In this document: piece by piece, positions 62,901-64,000 of the stretch
Layout: each line of letters starts with the position of its first letter
Numbering within the stretch: position 1 is the stretch's first letter
Position numbers and translations under genes: made by a program
Notes under the pieces: generated by a model
Seen by the model: only the letters and a program-made list of their open reading frames with translations
Databases searched by the model: none
What the model was told of the DNA's origin: nothing
Assembly (NCBI RefSeq): GCF_958295425.1
Contig: NC_081149.1
Coordinates: 5,733,194 to 5,797,193, forward strand
DNA length: 64,000 nucleotides
DNA from: Solea solea
Taxonomy: Eukaryota; Chordata; Actinopteri; Pleuronectiformes; Soleidae
Direction of reading: 5' to 3'

Positions 62901-63084
62901 TAGCAGCTAATTAACATAAATCTAAAACTTTTTTAACATTTTGAGCACTTTTTTGTTCAGGTGTGTTTATTCAGTTGGTGAAAATAATAAACATTCATCA
63001 GATTGTCTAAAGGTTGTGCTGAAAAAAGGGGATATAAGACATTCTCTATGTTGCACATAGTTATAGCCTCTGTATATAAAAAGT
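62901..63084. other. Unclassified AT-rich spacer
   Basis: Nothing recognised. Confidence 0.4.
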
Positions 63085-63307
63085 GTTCTGAGGGTTAATG
63101 TATCCCCTTAGGGAAAGTACTCCTCTGCATTTGACCCATCCTAGAATTAGGAGCAGTGGGCTGCCACACTGAGTAGCGCCCGGGGAGCATTGGGAGCTGG
63201 GTACCTTGCTCAGAGGTACCCAAGCCCTTTTTGGCCAGGTTTTTGAACCAGCGACCTTCTGGTTACAAGTCAAGTTCCCTTTCCACTTGGCCACGGGCTG
63301 CCCATCT
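63085..63307 (-). mobile_element. tRNA-derived SINE with LINE-type tail
   Basis: On the minus strand it begins GGGCAGCCCGTGGCCAAGTG (A-box region) and has a B-box-like CTGGTTCAAAAACC. CTGAGCAAGGTACCCAGCTC, GCTCCCCGGGCGCTACTCAG and CAGCCCACTGCTCC follow, ending in GGATGGGTCAAATGCAGAGG and TTCCCTAAGGGGATACATTA. The order matches a widespread teleost SINE whose 3' end is shared with an L2-like LINE, as I remember it. The 93-codon minus-strand frame inside (63061-63342) is not a gene. Confidence 0.75.
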
Positions 63308-64000
63308 AATGTCACCTTTTTACAAGAGCCGCAATTCACCACTCGCCTGCGACCGGTGAACTATCTGATGGAAGTAGAAGTAAAACAAGAAGTTGGTCAG
63401 CAAACATTTTGTCTGTTGTGTCTCGTTTGATGTTGTCGTTTGTTGTTGTCGCACGCCATTTGGCAGAGCCCGCCTACCAAGTAAGTAAACGTACGGTTCT
63501 CAGTCCTGACCCAGGACTGTACCAAACTGAACCACACCACGATGGAAACTGTGTGGAAATCTTAGAACAAACGCTCCTCATCCAACTGCACTGAAACTTT
63601 GACGTTTATATATCGGGGGGGGGGAATAAAGCAAGAGTCATGGATGGAAGACGACACAAAAAAGTGTTTTTTGGGGTCAACAGCAGTTTCTGCAGCAGCA
63701 GCAGCTCCAGCGACGAGCACTTTACAAGCCGAACAAGACAACAAACTACTTGAAAGAGGCTGAGTCATCTGTACCCAAATTGGAGGCACATCACTCCAAA
63801 AAAGAAGGGAGGAGATAAATACTCTTTAACTTGTCAAGGAGAACAAGTTAGACAAATCATGTGCCAGACAGGTAATAACGTTTGTCGGCGGCGGCTGACT
63901 AACTAACGTTGGAGAGGCAAAGATGAAAAGCCTCGAGTTTCCTTGTTTATCTGTTTTGCACTCATCTCATATTCTTCCTCTTGTGGTGGCTACACTTTCT
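63308..64000. other. Unclassified non-coding sequence to window end
   Basis: Short frames at 63206-63594 and 63562-63789 lack domains. A G-run lies at 63617-63627 and a CAG run near 63681-63705. No gene recognised. Confidence 0.45.

Overview
This 64 kb window looks like non-coding DNA from a ray-finned fish, most likely a spiny-rayed teleost. The grounds are the repeats, which I recognise from general knowledge and could not search: tRNA-derived SINEs with a V-SINE-type body, Tc1-like and hAT-like DNA transposon relics, many short hAT-type MITEs, LINE 3' ends, and very frequent (CA)n/(GT)n microsatellites. I cannot name the species or chromosome.

I find no host protein-coding gene, tRNA, rRNA or CRISPR array. 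Nearly all open frames of 60-183 codons lie in microsatellites, in repeats or in sequence with no coding signature. The exceptions are decayed transposon frames: a hAT-type BED zinc-finger exon (25324-25500, minus), a Tc1-like transposase end (about 47735-48062, plus, with in-frame stops), and two non-LTR retrotransposon ends (48064-48460 and 48440-48913, minus).

The layout alternates two kinds of sequence. Complex, repeat-poor blocks of 150-700 bases are rich in ATTA/TAAT homeodomain-type cores and look like conserved non-coding elements of a developmental gene desert or a very large intron. They lie near 1-900, 2330-2790, 9380-9960, 21480-22020, 26370-26965, 29740-30130, 31130-31300, 37955-38680, 40560-40850, 42620-42895, 44035-44230, 52430-52620, 54440-54700, 55820-56240, 58600-58865, 60880-61010 and 61850-62210. 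Conservation was not tested. The regulated gene, if any, is outside the window.

Between these blocks lie transposon relics and simple repeats. The most informative are a seven-copy palindromic MITE family; a hAT MITE with a perfect 8-base target duplication (8742-9087); a V-SINE with a perfect 13-base target duplication inserted into a duplicated LINE-tail-like repeat (35057-35466); three nested insertions (20546-21060, 32271-32655, 56598-57085); and a transposon pile-up at 47475-48913. About 560 bases near 62330-62900 repeat a TGACRTCA-like (CRE/ATF-like) word. I did not find an undescribed multi-gene system.
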